12,880 bases of DNA from Thiotrichaceae bacterium. Lineage in GTDB: Bacteria; Pseudomonadota; Gammaproteobacteria; Thiotrichales; Thiotrichaceae. The notes beneath the pieces are model-generated. The model made no database searches. It was given only the letters and a program-made list of their open reading frames with translations, and had not been told where the DNA came from. Positions within the stretch are counted from its first letter, which is position 1; each line of letters starts with the position of its first letter. Shown in pieces: positions 1 to 5,169 of this stretch. Position numbers and translations under genes: made by a program. The stretch spans positions 1-12,880 of the forward strand of contig JALVDQ010000138.1 of assembly GCA_027008885.1 (NCBI GenBank), in the 5' to 3' direction.

Positions 1-2
1 AA

Positions 3-596
3 GACCCAAAGTCCCACGCAAGACAGGTGCCGGTAGGAAAATATACTGTTAACTGTTCTTATAATGCATTCAAGAAGAAAGATATTCCGGTAGAGGTTAA
101 AGCCGGGGAGATGACTCATGTGGATGTGGTGTTCCCGGCGTTTTTCCTGCAATCAAAATGTACAAATCCCGGCGATAAGGTAAGTTATGAAATTTATGCA
201 AAAAGTGGCGAGTTGGTTTTTGATAAAAGTAGCACTTGCTCCAAAAAACTTAAAGTAACACTTGATGAGGGAGAATATAGTATTGAGGGTAAAGTAAAAG
301 ATACAAAAGCAACAACCAAAATAGAAGTGAGTGCCAAAGAGCAACACAATGCAGTTTTGGATTTTACAAAACAAAATCATGAAGAGGAGATAAAGGCTGA
401 TACCCCGGCGCAAAACAGTGCTTCTGCACAAAATAGTAACCCGGCATCAGATAGTAGCGAAGGGACAAACAAAAGCGCGACAAAAAGCATAACAATTGGA
501 GACAAGGTTATTAATATCGAGGGCTTGAGCGACGAGCAGCTTAACAAGCTCAAAGATATGCAAAAAATGCTTCAAATGCTTGAAAATCAAAAATAA
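3..596 (+). CDS. Partial protein with beta-sandwich (carboxypeptidase-regulatory/PEGA-like) repeats, 5' end outside window
   Basis: The reading frame is open to the window edge with no stop, so the GTG at 27 is probably internal and the N-terminus is missing. Numbering from that GTG, residues 3-36 (VGKYTV ... PVEVKAGEMTHVDVVF) and 79-113 (LDEGEYSIEGKV ... IEVSAKEQHNAVLDF) look like two copies of one module. The pattern, G-x-Y-x-V followed by V-x-A-G-E and a run of beta residues, is typical of carboxypeptidase-regulatory or PEGA-like beta-sandwich domains. Such modules often follow a VWA domain in exported proteins, but no VWA is visible here. Three cysteines (10, 45, 71) would suit an oxidising compartment. 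Residues 115-155 form a low-complexity Asn/Ser/Ala linker, followed by a charged C-terminal helix (EGLSDEQLNKLKDMQKMLQM). Base composition is AT-rich compared with the glycogen genes. It lies 11 nt upstream of the next gene and is probably co-transcribed with it. Exact function is unknown. Confidence 0.7.
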   Translation, partial: DPKSHARQVPVGKYTVNCSYNAFKKKDIPVEVKAGEMTHVDVVFPAFFLQSKCTNPGDKVSYEIYAKSGELVFDKSSTCSKKLKVTLDEGEYSIEGKVKDTKATTKIEVSAKEQHNAVLDFTKQNHEEEIKADTPAQNSASAQNSNPASDSSEGTNKSATKSITIGDKVINIEGLSDEQLNKLKDMQKMLQMLENQK

Positions 597-601
597 AGGA
601 G
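596..601 (+). promoter_or_regulatory. Shine-Dalgarno of the 140-aa exported protein
   Basis: AAGGAG lies 6 nt before the ATG at 608 and overlaps the stop codon of the preceding gene. The spacing favours 608 over the in-frame ATG at 614, which would be 12 nt away. The arrangement suggests the two genes share a transcript. Confidence 0.7.
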
Positions 602-607
602 AATAAA

Positions 608-1030
608 ATGTTTATGAAAAAAAGAGCAATAGTAGCAATGGCTATAGCACTATCAGGTACATCAATGCTGTTTGCAGACGAGAAGAATTTGCAGAACTAT
701 CAAGAAATAAGAATACAGCGCAATCTATCCATGGCGATTATTCAAAAGAGCATGCAAAAGATAAAAGCAAGCGGACTCAAGGCGGTAGTGGATCCAAAGT
801 TTGATTGCAAAAGTATCGGCTACAGCAATAAGGATTTGGCTGCATCAGGAACGATGTATGGCACAAACCGAAAAGATGGCGGCATTAATATTAGCGGTAC
901 AGGCGACTTTAAAGCATACACCTATGCACGTTATGAGAAAAATGGAAAAGCATGCCGAGAAAAGAGCTTTACCAAAGCATACGACCCGCAGCGATATGGA
1001 AAGCACAGTATCGCCATTCTGTTCCCGTAA
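608..1030 (+). CDS. Small exported protein of unknown function
   Basis: A 140-aa product that I do not recognise. Residues 1-23 form a clear Sec signal peptide: MFMKKR, a hydrophobic core (AIVAMAIALSGTSML) and a likely signal peptidase I site at LFA|DE. The mature part (about 117 aa) is basic and has two cysteines (67 and 116) that could form a disulfide. It ends in a mixed polar/aromatic region (GTGDFKAYTYARYEKNGK). No lipobox or later membrane segment is seen, so a periplasmic or secreted location is likely. The 11-nt gap to the upstream beta-sandwich gene suggests the two act together. The stop lies only 13 nt before the left end of a MITE-like element, so loss of an original C-terminus or downstream genes by that insertion cannot be excluded. 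Confidence 0.7.
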   Translation: MFMKKRAIVAMAIALSGTSMLFADEKNLQNYQEIRIQRNLSMAIIQKSMQKIKASGLKAVVDPKFDCKSIGYSNKDLAASGTMYGTNRKDGGINISGTGDFKAYTYARYEKNGKACREKSFTKAYDPQRYGKHSIAILFP

Positions 1031-1043
1031 AGGAGATTATTAT

Positions 1044-1306
1044 TCAAGTTTCGGAGTTCAAATCTATCGTTACGCAGAGGAACACAGAGATATTCGCAGA
1101 GAACTGCAGAGATTGTAAAGGAGGGGAAACAGTTTACGCCTCCTTCGTTTGCACACTTCTTCGTTTGCACACTTCTTCGTTTGCACACTTCTTCGTTTGC
1201 ACACTAACTCCGTGGTTCTCTGCGAAAAACTCTGCGACTCTCTGCGTTACTTAAACTGAATCACTGGAATCAGTGTTCTATGCTGTTTTTGAACTCCGAA
1301 ACTTGA
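1044..1306. mobile_element. MITE-like non-coding element with 19-bp perfect terminal inverted repeats
   Basis: The left end TCAAGTTTCGGAGTTCAAA (1044-1062) is an exact reverse complement of 1288-1306. The inverted similarity continues inward in imperfect form. The left arm has TACGCAGAGG then TTCGCAGAGAAC, and the right arm read on the other strand has AACGCAGAGA then TTCGCAGAGAAC. The 263-bp segment has no credible coding content and no transposase. Between the arms is a 16-bp tandem array. No clear target-site duplication was found. This fits a miniature inverted-repeat element, or alternatively a foldback intergenic repeat. The GCAGAGAACCACGGAG-type arms resemble repeats seen in many bacterial genomes. 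Confidence 0.65.
1143..1205. repeat. 16-bp tandem repeat array, about 4 copies
   Basis: The unit CTTCGTTTGCACACTT occurs at 1143-1158, 1159-1174 and 1175-1190 without change, plus 15 of 16 bases at 1191-1205. It lies near the middle of the 263-bp inverted-repeat element. Perfect identity between copies points to recent expansion by slippage. There are no spacers, so it is not a CRISPR array. Confidence 0.9.
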
Positions 1307-1343
1307 GTTATATACGGGAGCAGGCAGATTATTGTTTATACAT

Positions 1344-1374
1344 ACCCATCCCCCCCCTTTTTTTACATATTTTT
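1344..1374. repeat. C-run/T-run intergenic module, copy 1
   Basis: ACCCAT followed by C8, T7 and ACATATTTT. This is the first of six copies of one module in the window. It ends 16 nt before the ATG of the primase-HAD gene and so lies in that gene's 5' leader. On the other strand it is a polypurine tract (A7 G8 ATGGGT). No good Shine-Dalgarno is seen between it and the ATG. Confidence 0.8.
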
Positions 1375-1390
1375 ACTATTCATTTAAAGC

Positions 1391-2632
1391 ATGGCAAGCA
1401 AACACGAAATTATTGGCGAAGAGTGGAAGCAGCGCGCGCCTGAGCTGGCTGAGTGGGCAATGCAGCACCTGGTCAATCGCAAGGATGTCTGGGGACAGTA
1501 TTCGGTGTTAACACCGAGTGAGCGAATCCGCGAGGGTCGCAGTTATAAGGCGATGACACTGCCGCGCAAAGATATGCGCGGTGATGATATGGTGACTTTG
1601 GACAAGCTTGCCCGGCATTTTGCCAGTCGCCATCATCACAAGCCGCAGATTATCGGGCTTCATGCCAAATCCAAACAGACTACCAGCAAATGGCTGGGAA
1701 TTGATATTGACTGCCACGACACAGATGCGGTAGCAGCAGAAGATCATGCACGCCGTAATCTTAATGGTGCGCTTAAGTGGTGGCGTGATTTTCAGAAAAT
1801 GGGCTATGACCCGCTGCTGATTGATTCAAACGGTGCTGGCGGCTATCACCTTTGGGTGCTGTTCAGGGAAGCCGCACCGACCCAGGATGTGTACGCCCTG
1901 GCAAAAAGTGTGGTGACGCAATGGGAAAGCAATAATCTTGATGAAGAACCGGAGACTTTTCCCAAAAAGGTGAAGCAAGACAGCCTCGGTGCCTGGTTTC
2001 GCTTGCCCGGCTTGCACCATAGCCGCGAGCATTACAGCAAAATCTGGAGTGGCGATGAATGGCTGGATGACCCCTGGCTTGATGGACACGCGGCAATTGA
2101 TGCCATCCTCAGTGTGGTTCCCGGTCCGCCACCACCAAAGAGTACGGATGTTGATCTGAAACCACGCAAAACCCGTCTGACAACACTAAAAAAATCCAGC
2201 AGCAAGAAAGCAAGCGCCCGCAAAAATCGTTTTAAAAGCACCGGCAAAGCGACGATTTGCGTTGATCTCGATGGTGTGCTCGCAGATCGCACTTACACCA
2301 AAGGCAAGACCGATATTGGTGAGCCAATTGATGGCGCGGTTGATTTTACGCATGAACTGGCAAAATTTTCCGAGATTCTGATTCTCACCTCACGTTTTTC
2401 CGGGCTTAAAACCTCGCAGGAGAAAGAAAAAATGGAAAAAGCCATTCGCAAGTGGCTCGATCGGCATAAATTTAGCTATACTCAAATCTGGACAAAATCT
2501 GCCAAGCCCCCTGCACAGGCGTATATTGATGATCACGGCGTCTATTGTTGCCCCGCAAAGGAAGGCATTGGCGCATTTGCCACGGCATTGGCATCGACAA
2601 AATATTTATTAAAAATTAAGGCAGAATCCTGA
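1391..2632 (+). CDS. AEP/PrimPol-type primase domain fused to a HAD phosphatase domain
   Basis: A 413-aa two-domain protein. The N-terminal domain (about 65-245) carries archaeo-eukaryotic primase hallmarks: a metal-binding DxD in WLGIDIDCHD (D105, D107), the nucleotide-binding motif SNGAGGYHLW (146-155, H153), and an arginine/histidine segment LGAWFRLPGLHH (199-210). These resemble the primase domain of TOTE-type conflict systems and stand-alone relatives known to me from Planctomycetes. A basic, lysine-rich linker (about 255-285) follows and could bind DNA. The C-terminal domain (287-395) has HAD motifs: VDLDGV (D292, D294), ILTSR (T333/S334), a lysine in KSAKPPAQ (K369 or K372) and YIDD (D380, D381). 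This layout is typical of small phosphatases, including the polynucleotide 3'-phosphatase type. No helicase or ligase domain is present. A small downstream gene starts 37 nt later. Synthesis or filling-in of DNA/RNA ends combined with phosphate removal is an inference. The domain calls are firmer than the role. Start at ATG 1391 has no strong Shine-Dalgarno. Confidence 0.85.
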   Translation: MASKHEIIGEEWKQRAPELAEWAMQHLVNRKDVWGQYSVLTPSERIREGRSYKAMTLPRKDMRGDDMVTLDKLARHFASRHHHKPQIIGLHAKSKQTTSKWLGIDIDCHDTDAVAAEDHARRNLNGALKWWRDFQKMGYDPLLIDSNGAGGYHLWVLFREAAPTQDVYALAKSVVTQWESNNLDEEPETFPKKVKQDSLGAWFRLPGLHHSREHYSKIWSGDEWLDDPWLDGHAAIDAILSVVPGPPPPKSTDVDLKPRKTRLTTLKKSSSKKASARKNRFKSTGKATICVDLDGVLADRTYTKGKTDIGEPIDGAVDFTHELAKFSEILILTSRFSGLKTSQEKEKMEKAIRKWLDRHKFSYTQIWTKSAKPPAQAYIDDHGVYCCPAKEGIGAFATALASTKYLLKIKAES

Positions 2633-2669
2633 TACGGGAAGCCACCATGAACAATTAGCAGACTGAATA

Positions 2670-3305
2670 ATGGCAAGATCACTTACCTTTACATTTGGCA
2701 AAACCAGTTTTGACTGCACACTTCACAAGGTTGACCGCAGCAAGCTGTATGGTTCACGCTCTATTGAAACGCTGGATATGGACGGCAATAAATGCACTCT
2801 GGCAACCTTGCTGGATGATGGCAAAACACTGCTGCCTTATGGTGGTACGGCTTCTGGCTATATCAACCCCGATGGCGAATGGGTCTGCCGCAAGGATATT
2901 AAAGCGGTTGATTTTAATGGTAAACCACTAAAAAAAGTGCCTTCCAGTTTTGATACGGGTATATCGCTGCATGAAAAAGTTACTGTAGAGGAATTTCTTA
3001 ATCACAGTATTCGTCTGAGCTATGCACTGACAAGCAAGGATGAAGAAAACGGTATGCACAAGGCTTTTATCAAGTCCATGAAAAAAGGTGATATTTATAA
3101 AACCAGCTTTAGCTATCGTGGCAGCATCGACCCTGACCCCGCGTTTGTGATGCAGGGCGAGGATGAAACGATCTGGTTGCTTATCGCCTCACGCAATGAA
3201 ATTGAATTTTCGGCACTGGAACAGGCGGGCGTGATCGCTGCCACCGAGGAGCAGGACGAAGGTGCAGAAAGCAGTGCTGATGAACTTGATTTTGGCATGT
3301 TGTAA
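2670..3305 (+). CDS. Uncharacterised conserved-looking 211-aa protein paired with the primase-HAD gene
   Basis: I recognise the sequence style (MARSLTFTFG ... DRSKLYGSRSIETLDMDG ... SGYINPDGEWVCRKDIKAVD ... VPSSFD ... EEFLNHSIRLSYALT) as a family of hypothetical proteins, but not a named function. It is soluble and beta-rich, with no signal peptide or membrane segment, and ends in a very acidic tail (about 190-211, EEQDEGAESSADELDFGML). One possibility is a distant Ku-like beta-barrel. The order (GY-x-x-x-DGEWV, a helix in HKAFIKSMKKGD, then two strands ending WLLIASRNEIEF) loosely parallels the bacterial Ku order (GYEY-x-x-G-x-YV, LLREAL helix, paired strands). That match is by eye and weak. 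The start at 2670 is forced closely because TGA is two codons upstream. The Shine-Dalgarno is weak. The 37-nt gap, the same strand and similar base composition argue for an operon with the primase-HAD gene. Confidence 0.75.
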   Translation: MARSLTFTFGKTSFDCTLHKVDRSKLYGSRSIETLDMDGNKCTLATLLDDGKTLLPYGGTASGYINPDGEWVCRKDIKAVDFNGKPLKKVPSSFDTGISLHEKVTVEEFLNHSIRLSYALTSKDEENGMHKAFIKSMKKGDIYKTSFSYRGSIDPDPAFVMQGEDETIWLLIASRNEIEFSALEQAGVIAATEEQDEGAESSADELDFGML

Positions 3306-3496
3306 GGAACGGCGCTAAATAAAACCTGATGGATTTTTAAATGCCAATCAAATACCAGTCAAATACCAATTAAAAATATATTTTGCATCTTTAAATAAAA
3401 TAGCTGCGTATATTTAAACAAGGCAGAGAATAATAAAATAAACTCTCTGGTTGATAAATATATTAAACTAATTAAATAATATTAAAAGGTATCAAA
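3306..3496. other. AT-rich intergenic stretch with short tandem repeats
   Basis: Non-coding and very AT-rich. It contains three degenerate tandem copies of an 11-bp unit: CCAATCAAATA (3344-3354), CCAGTCAAATA (3355-3365) and CCAATTAAAAAT (from 3366). Further down, AT-rich sequence leads to the leader of the next gene. A promoter for the 106-aa gene is expected here, but I could not fix one with confidence. No terminator for the preceding two-gene unit is obvious. Confidence 0.5.
3484..3489 (+). promoter_or_regulatory. Shine-Dalgarno of the 106-aa secreted protein
   Basis: AAAAGG sits 7 nt before the ATG at 3497 and supports that start, which is also where the signal peptide begins. Confidence 0.6.
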
Positions 3497-3817
3497 ATGA
3501 AAAACATTACAAGTAAATTAGCCGCAGCAACTCTTTTTACATTAGCCCTGGCAAGCCAGTCAGCAATGGCAATGAACGAAGACTCGGGAAGCTATGATTT
3601 TCTAAACGGGAAAACTAGCGCAGCAGAAGTATCTCTGCTTACTGTTTCTTATCGCTCAAGTGAAAACATAAGCATATCAGGTACTTCAGAAGGAGGATTT
3701 GATTCAGCCTATATTGGTTCAACTCAACCAGCAGCAACAGTAAGCACCAATAACACTGCTGATTATGTTTCAATGCAAGATTCGCTTGGTGATTTATTAT
3801 CACATACGCAACAGTAA
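3497..3817 (+). CDS. Small secreted protein of unknown function
   Basis: A 106-aa product starting with a classic Sec signal peptide: MKN, a hydrophobic run (LAAATLFTLALAS) and a likely cleavage site after AMA (residue 25). The mature peptide of about 80 residues is rich in Ser, Thr and Asn, has no cysteine, is acidic and appears unstructured or beta-rich (SYRSSENISISGTSEGGF). I recognise no family. It stands alone between the primase operon and a convergent gene, and a strong terminator lies downstream. Periplasmic or extracellular location is likely. Confidence 0.65.
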   Translation: MKNITSKLAAATLFTLALASQSAMAMNEDSGSYDFLNGKTSAAEVSLLTVSYRSSENISISGTSEGGFDSAYIGSTQPAATVSTNNTADYVSMQDSLGDLLSHTQQ

Positions 3818-3911
3818 ATCCGGTTTCGTATTAAAATATAGCGAATTGCATCCAGATAATAATTAAATCCGTATTAAAATATATAAAAATTTCTTTTTTT
3901 AAAATATTAAG

Positions 3912-3945
3912 CCAGATTATTTTTTAATAATCTGGTTATTTTTTT
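3912..3945 (+). terminator. Rho-independent terminator after the 106-aa gene
   Basis: A perfect 10-bp stem, CCAGATTATT (3912-3921) and AATAATCTGG (3926-3935), with a TTTT loop is followed by TTATTTTTTT (3936-3945). It lies 94 nt after the stop at 3817 and 9 nt before the end of the convergent DUF2279 gene. It could also act for that gene, though the T-tract is poorer on the other strand. Confidence 0.85.
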
Positions 3946-3954
3946 AATGTTCTT

Positions 3955-4896
3955 TTATTTAAATGGAATCTTGCTTACTTTAATTGGCTCATTCGTAAAA
4001 ATACCAGGAGCCTGGTAGTATTGAAAGAAAGTATCCGCATATTCAACAAAAGAATTATCGGTGTGTTTTTTTATCGGCTTAAATACTGCTTCACTTAAAT
4101 TTAAACCAACGCCAAAAAGAACTTCTCTTCTTTTTTCTTTGTAATATTGCTTTTCACCTTTGGCATAACCCTCTGTATGGTAGCCGAGTTGTAGTTCCAG
4201 ATATTTCAGGGGAGTGCTTTTAAACTGATTAAAGCCTGCCAGCTTTACTACGAATAAATTGGTATGCCCCGAATAGTCAATGACTGGTCGGTCACTATTA
4301 TGTTCCGTTGGCTTATAGCTCATTCGCAAATCAAACTTTTTGTCCAGTTGAGGGACTGTATTTCTGAGATAGGACAAGCCAACGCCAAGGCTGTTAAACG
4401 CAACATCCTGATATGAAAATCCATAACGTGAAAAGCCGTCAGCTACTTCCAGCCAAAACATGATGCTTGAAGAAAAGAGTGCCGCTTTTTTGGCTGCCGC
4501 AGATTTATTATTGGTCTTTTTCATTAACTGTTTGGTAAATATTTCATTAATAAGATATGAACTATACATGTGCCCAAACTTGTCAGCCCCACCCTCTTTT
4601 GCGCTATCACCAAGCCAGCCTTCATGAGCAATATTAAATGAACTTTTTGAGCCCCAATTCCAGTCCGAAAAGCCTTCTCGCAATGCCTCTGCTGCGACCA
4701 GACCGACCTCCCATTTAATTTTTTCCAGGGCATCTAATGTTGTTAACTTATCAACTGTTTGTTTGTCATGATCCGGTTTTTTGGATGCTTTTTTGTGGTT
4801 AGGAGAGGTTTCAATACCCTGTTGATAGAAAAGAGTATTTGCCTGGCAAGTAATAGAGAGCATCAATGCTGAAAAAAGCAGTATTAAAGATTTCAT
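3955..4896 (-). CDS. DUF2279/YfiM-like predicted envelope protein
   Basis: A 313-aa exported protein. Residues 1-19 are a Sec signal peptide (MKSLILLFSALMLSITCQA); the cysteine there is not in a good lipobox, so lipidation is doubtful. The core matches the DUF2279/YfiM pattern: GGADKFGHMYSSYLINEIF (102-120, with D105, K106 and H109), then WLEVADGFSRYGFSYQD and VAFNSLG (148-171). The C-terminal 140 residues are rich in alternating hydrophobic residues (LKYLELQLGYHTEGYAKG, EVLFGVGLNLSEAVF), suggesting beta-strands. The biochemical role of this family is unknown. It is transcribed alone, convergent with the 106-aa gene. A mosaic repeat separates it from glgP upstream, so it is probably not part of the glycogen operon. 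Confidence 0.75.
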   Translation of the reverse strand: MKSLILLFSALMLSITCQANTLFYQQGIETSPNHKKASKKPDHDKQTVDKLTTLDALEKIKWEVGLVAAEALREGFSDWNWGSKSSFNIAHEGWLGDSAKEGGADKFGHMYSSYLINEIFTKQLMKKTNNKSAAAKKAALFSSSIMFWLEVADGFSRYGFSYQDVAFNSLGVGLSYLRNTVPQLDKKFDLRMSYKPTEHNSDRPVIDYSGHTNLFVVKLAGFNQFKSTPLKYLELQLGYHTEGYAKGEKQYYKEKRREVLFGVGLNLSEAVFKPIKKHTDNSFVEYADTFFQYYQAPGIFTNEPIKVSKIPFK

Positions 4897-4988
4897 AGAA
4901 AACCTGCCATAAACAAATTAATTAGGTGGACGATATTAATCAATCATAATGATCAATGCAATGGAAAACAGGGGAGGATTACTATATA

Positions 4989-5018
4989 ACCCATCCCCCC
5001 TGTTTTTTATATATTTTT
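4989..5018. repeat. C-run/T-run intergenic module, copy 2
   Basis: ACCCATC6 followed by TGT6 and ATATATTTTT (30 bp). It forms one border of the composite repeat between the DUF2279 gene and glgP; the other border is copy 3. Confidence 0.85.
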
Positions 5019-5029
5019 CAGAAAGCAAC

Positions 5030-5111
5030 CGTAGCCAGGGTTAGCGATAGCGTAATCCAGCACAGTGCCACAATCCTGTCGGGTTACGCTTGGGCTAACC
5101 CGAGTTGCGAA
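5030..5111. repeat. Imperfect palindromic intergenic repeat, copy 1
   Basis: The segment contains TAGCGATAGCGTAATCC, a central CACAGTGCCACAATC block, and GGGTTACGCTTGGGCTAACC. It aligns with the copies at 9351-9427 and 11782-11857 and can fold into a long interrupted hairpin. Its arms have diverged more than those of the 9351 copy. Confidence 0.8.
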
Positions 5112-5112
5112 G

Positions 5113-5133
5113 CTGTCTTCTGTCCTCTGTCCT
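5113..5133. repeat. Heptamer tandem repeat, 3 units
   Basis: CTGTCTT, CTGTCCT, CTGTCCT in tandem, directly after the palindromic repeat and before the C-run module. The same position holds 3 units at 9432 and 7 units at 11862. Confidence 0.8.
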
Positions 5134-5140
5134 CTGAAAC

Positions 5141-5169
5141 ACCCATCCCCCCCTTTTTTTATATATTTT
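5141..5169. repeat. C-run/T-run intergenic module, copy 3, overlapping the glgP stop codon
   Basis: ACCCATC7 followed by T7 and ATATATTTT. The glgP TAA stop (5159-5161) is inside this module, so the repeat encodes the last residues of GlgP. Confidence 0.85.

Noticed and set aside
1143..1205. Possible CRISPR-like array
   Set aside because: The 16-bp units are directly adjacent with no spacers, so this is a simple tandem repeat.
952..1254. Open frames crossing the end of the 140-aa gene into the inverted-repeat element
   Set aside because: They run through the tandem repeats, giving repetitive low-complexity peptides, and have no ribosome site.
2647..2658. Mini open frame ATGAACAATTAG between the primase-HAD and 211-aa genes
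   Set aside because: Three codons only, without a ribosome site of note. A role as a leader peptide cannot be supported.
3451..3478. Possible sigma-70 promoter TTGATA / TAAATA before the 106-aa gene
   Set aside because: The elements are in very AT-rich DNA with 16-bp spacing, and the transcript start would fall on or next to the ribosome site. Too weak to call.
4865..4896. Lipoprotein signal in the DUF2279-like protein
   Set aside because: The cysteine is preceded by S-I-T, which does not fit a lipobox; cleavage by signal peptidase I after CQA is more likely.
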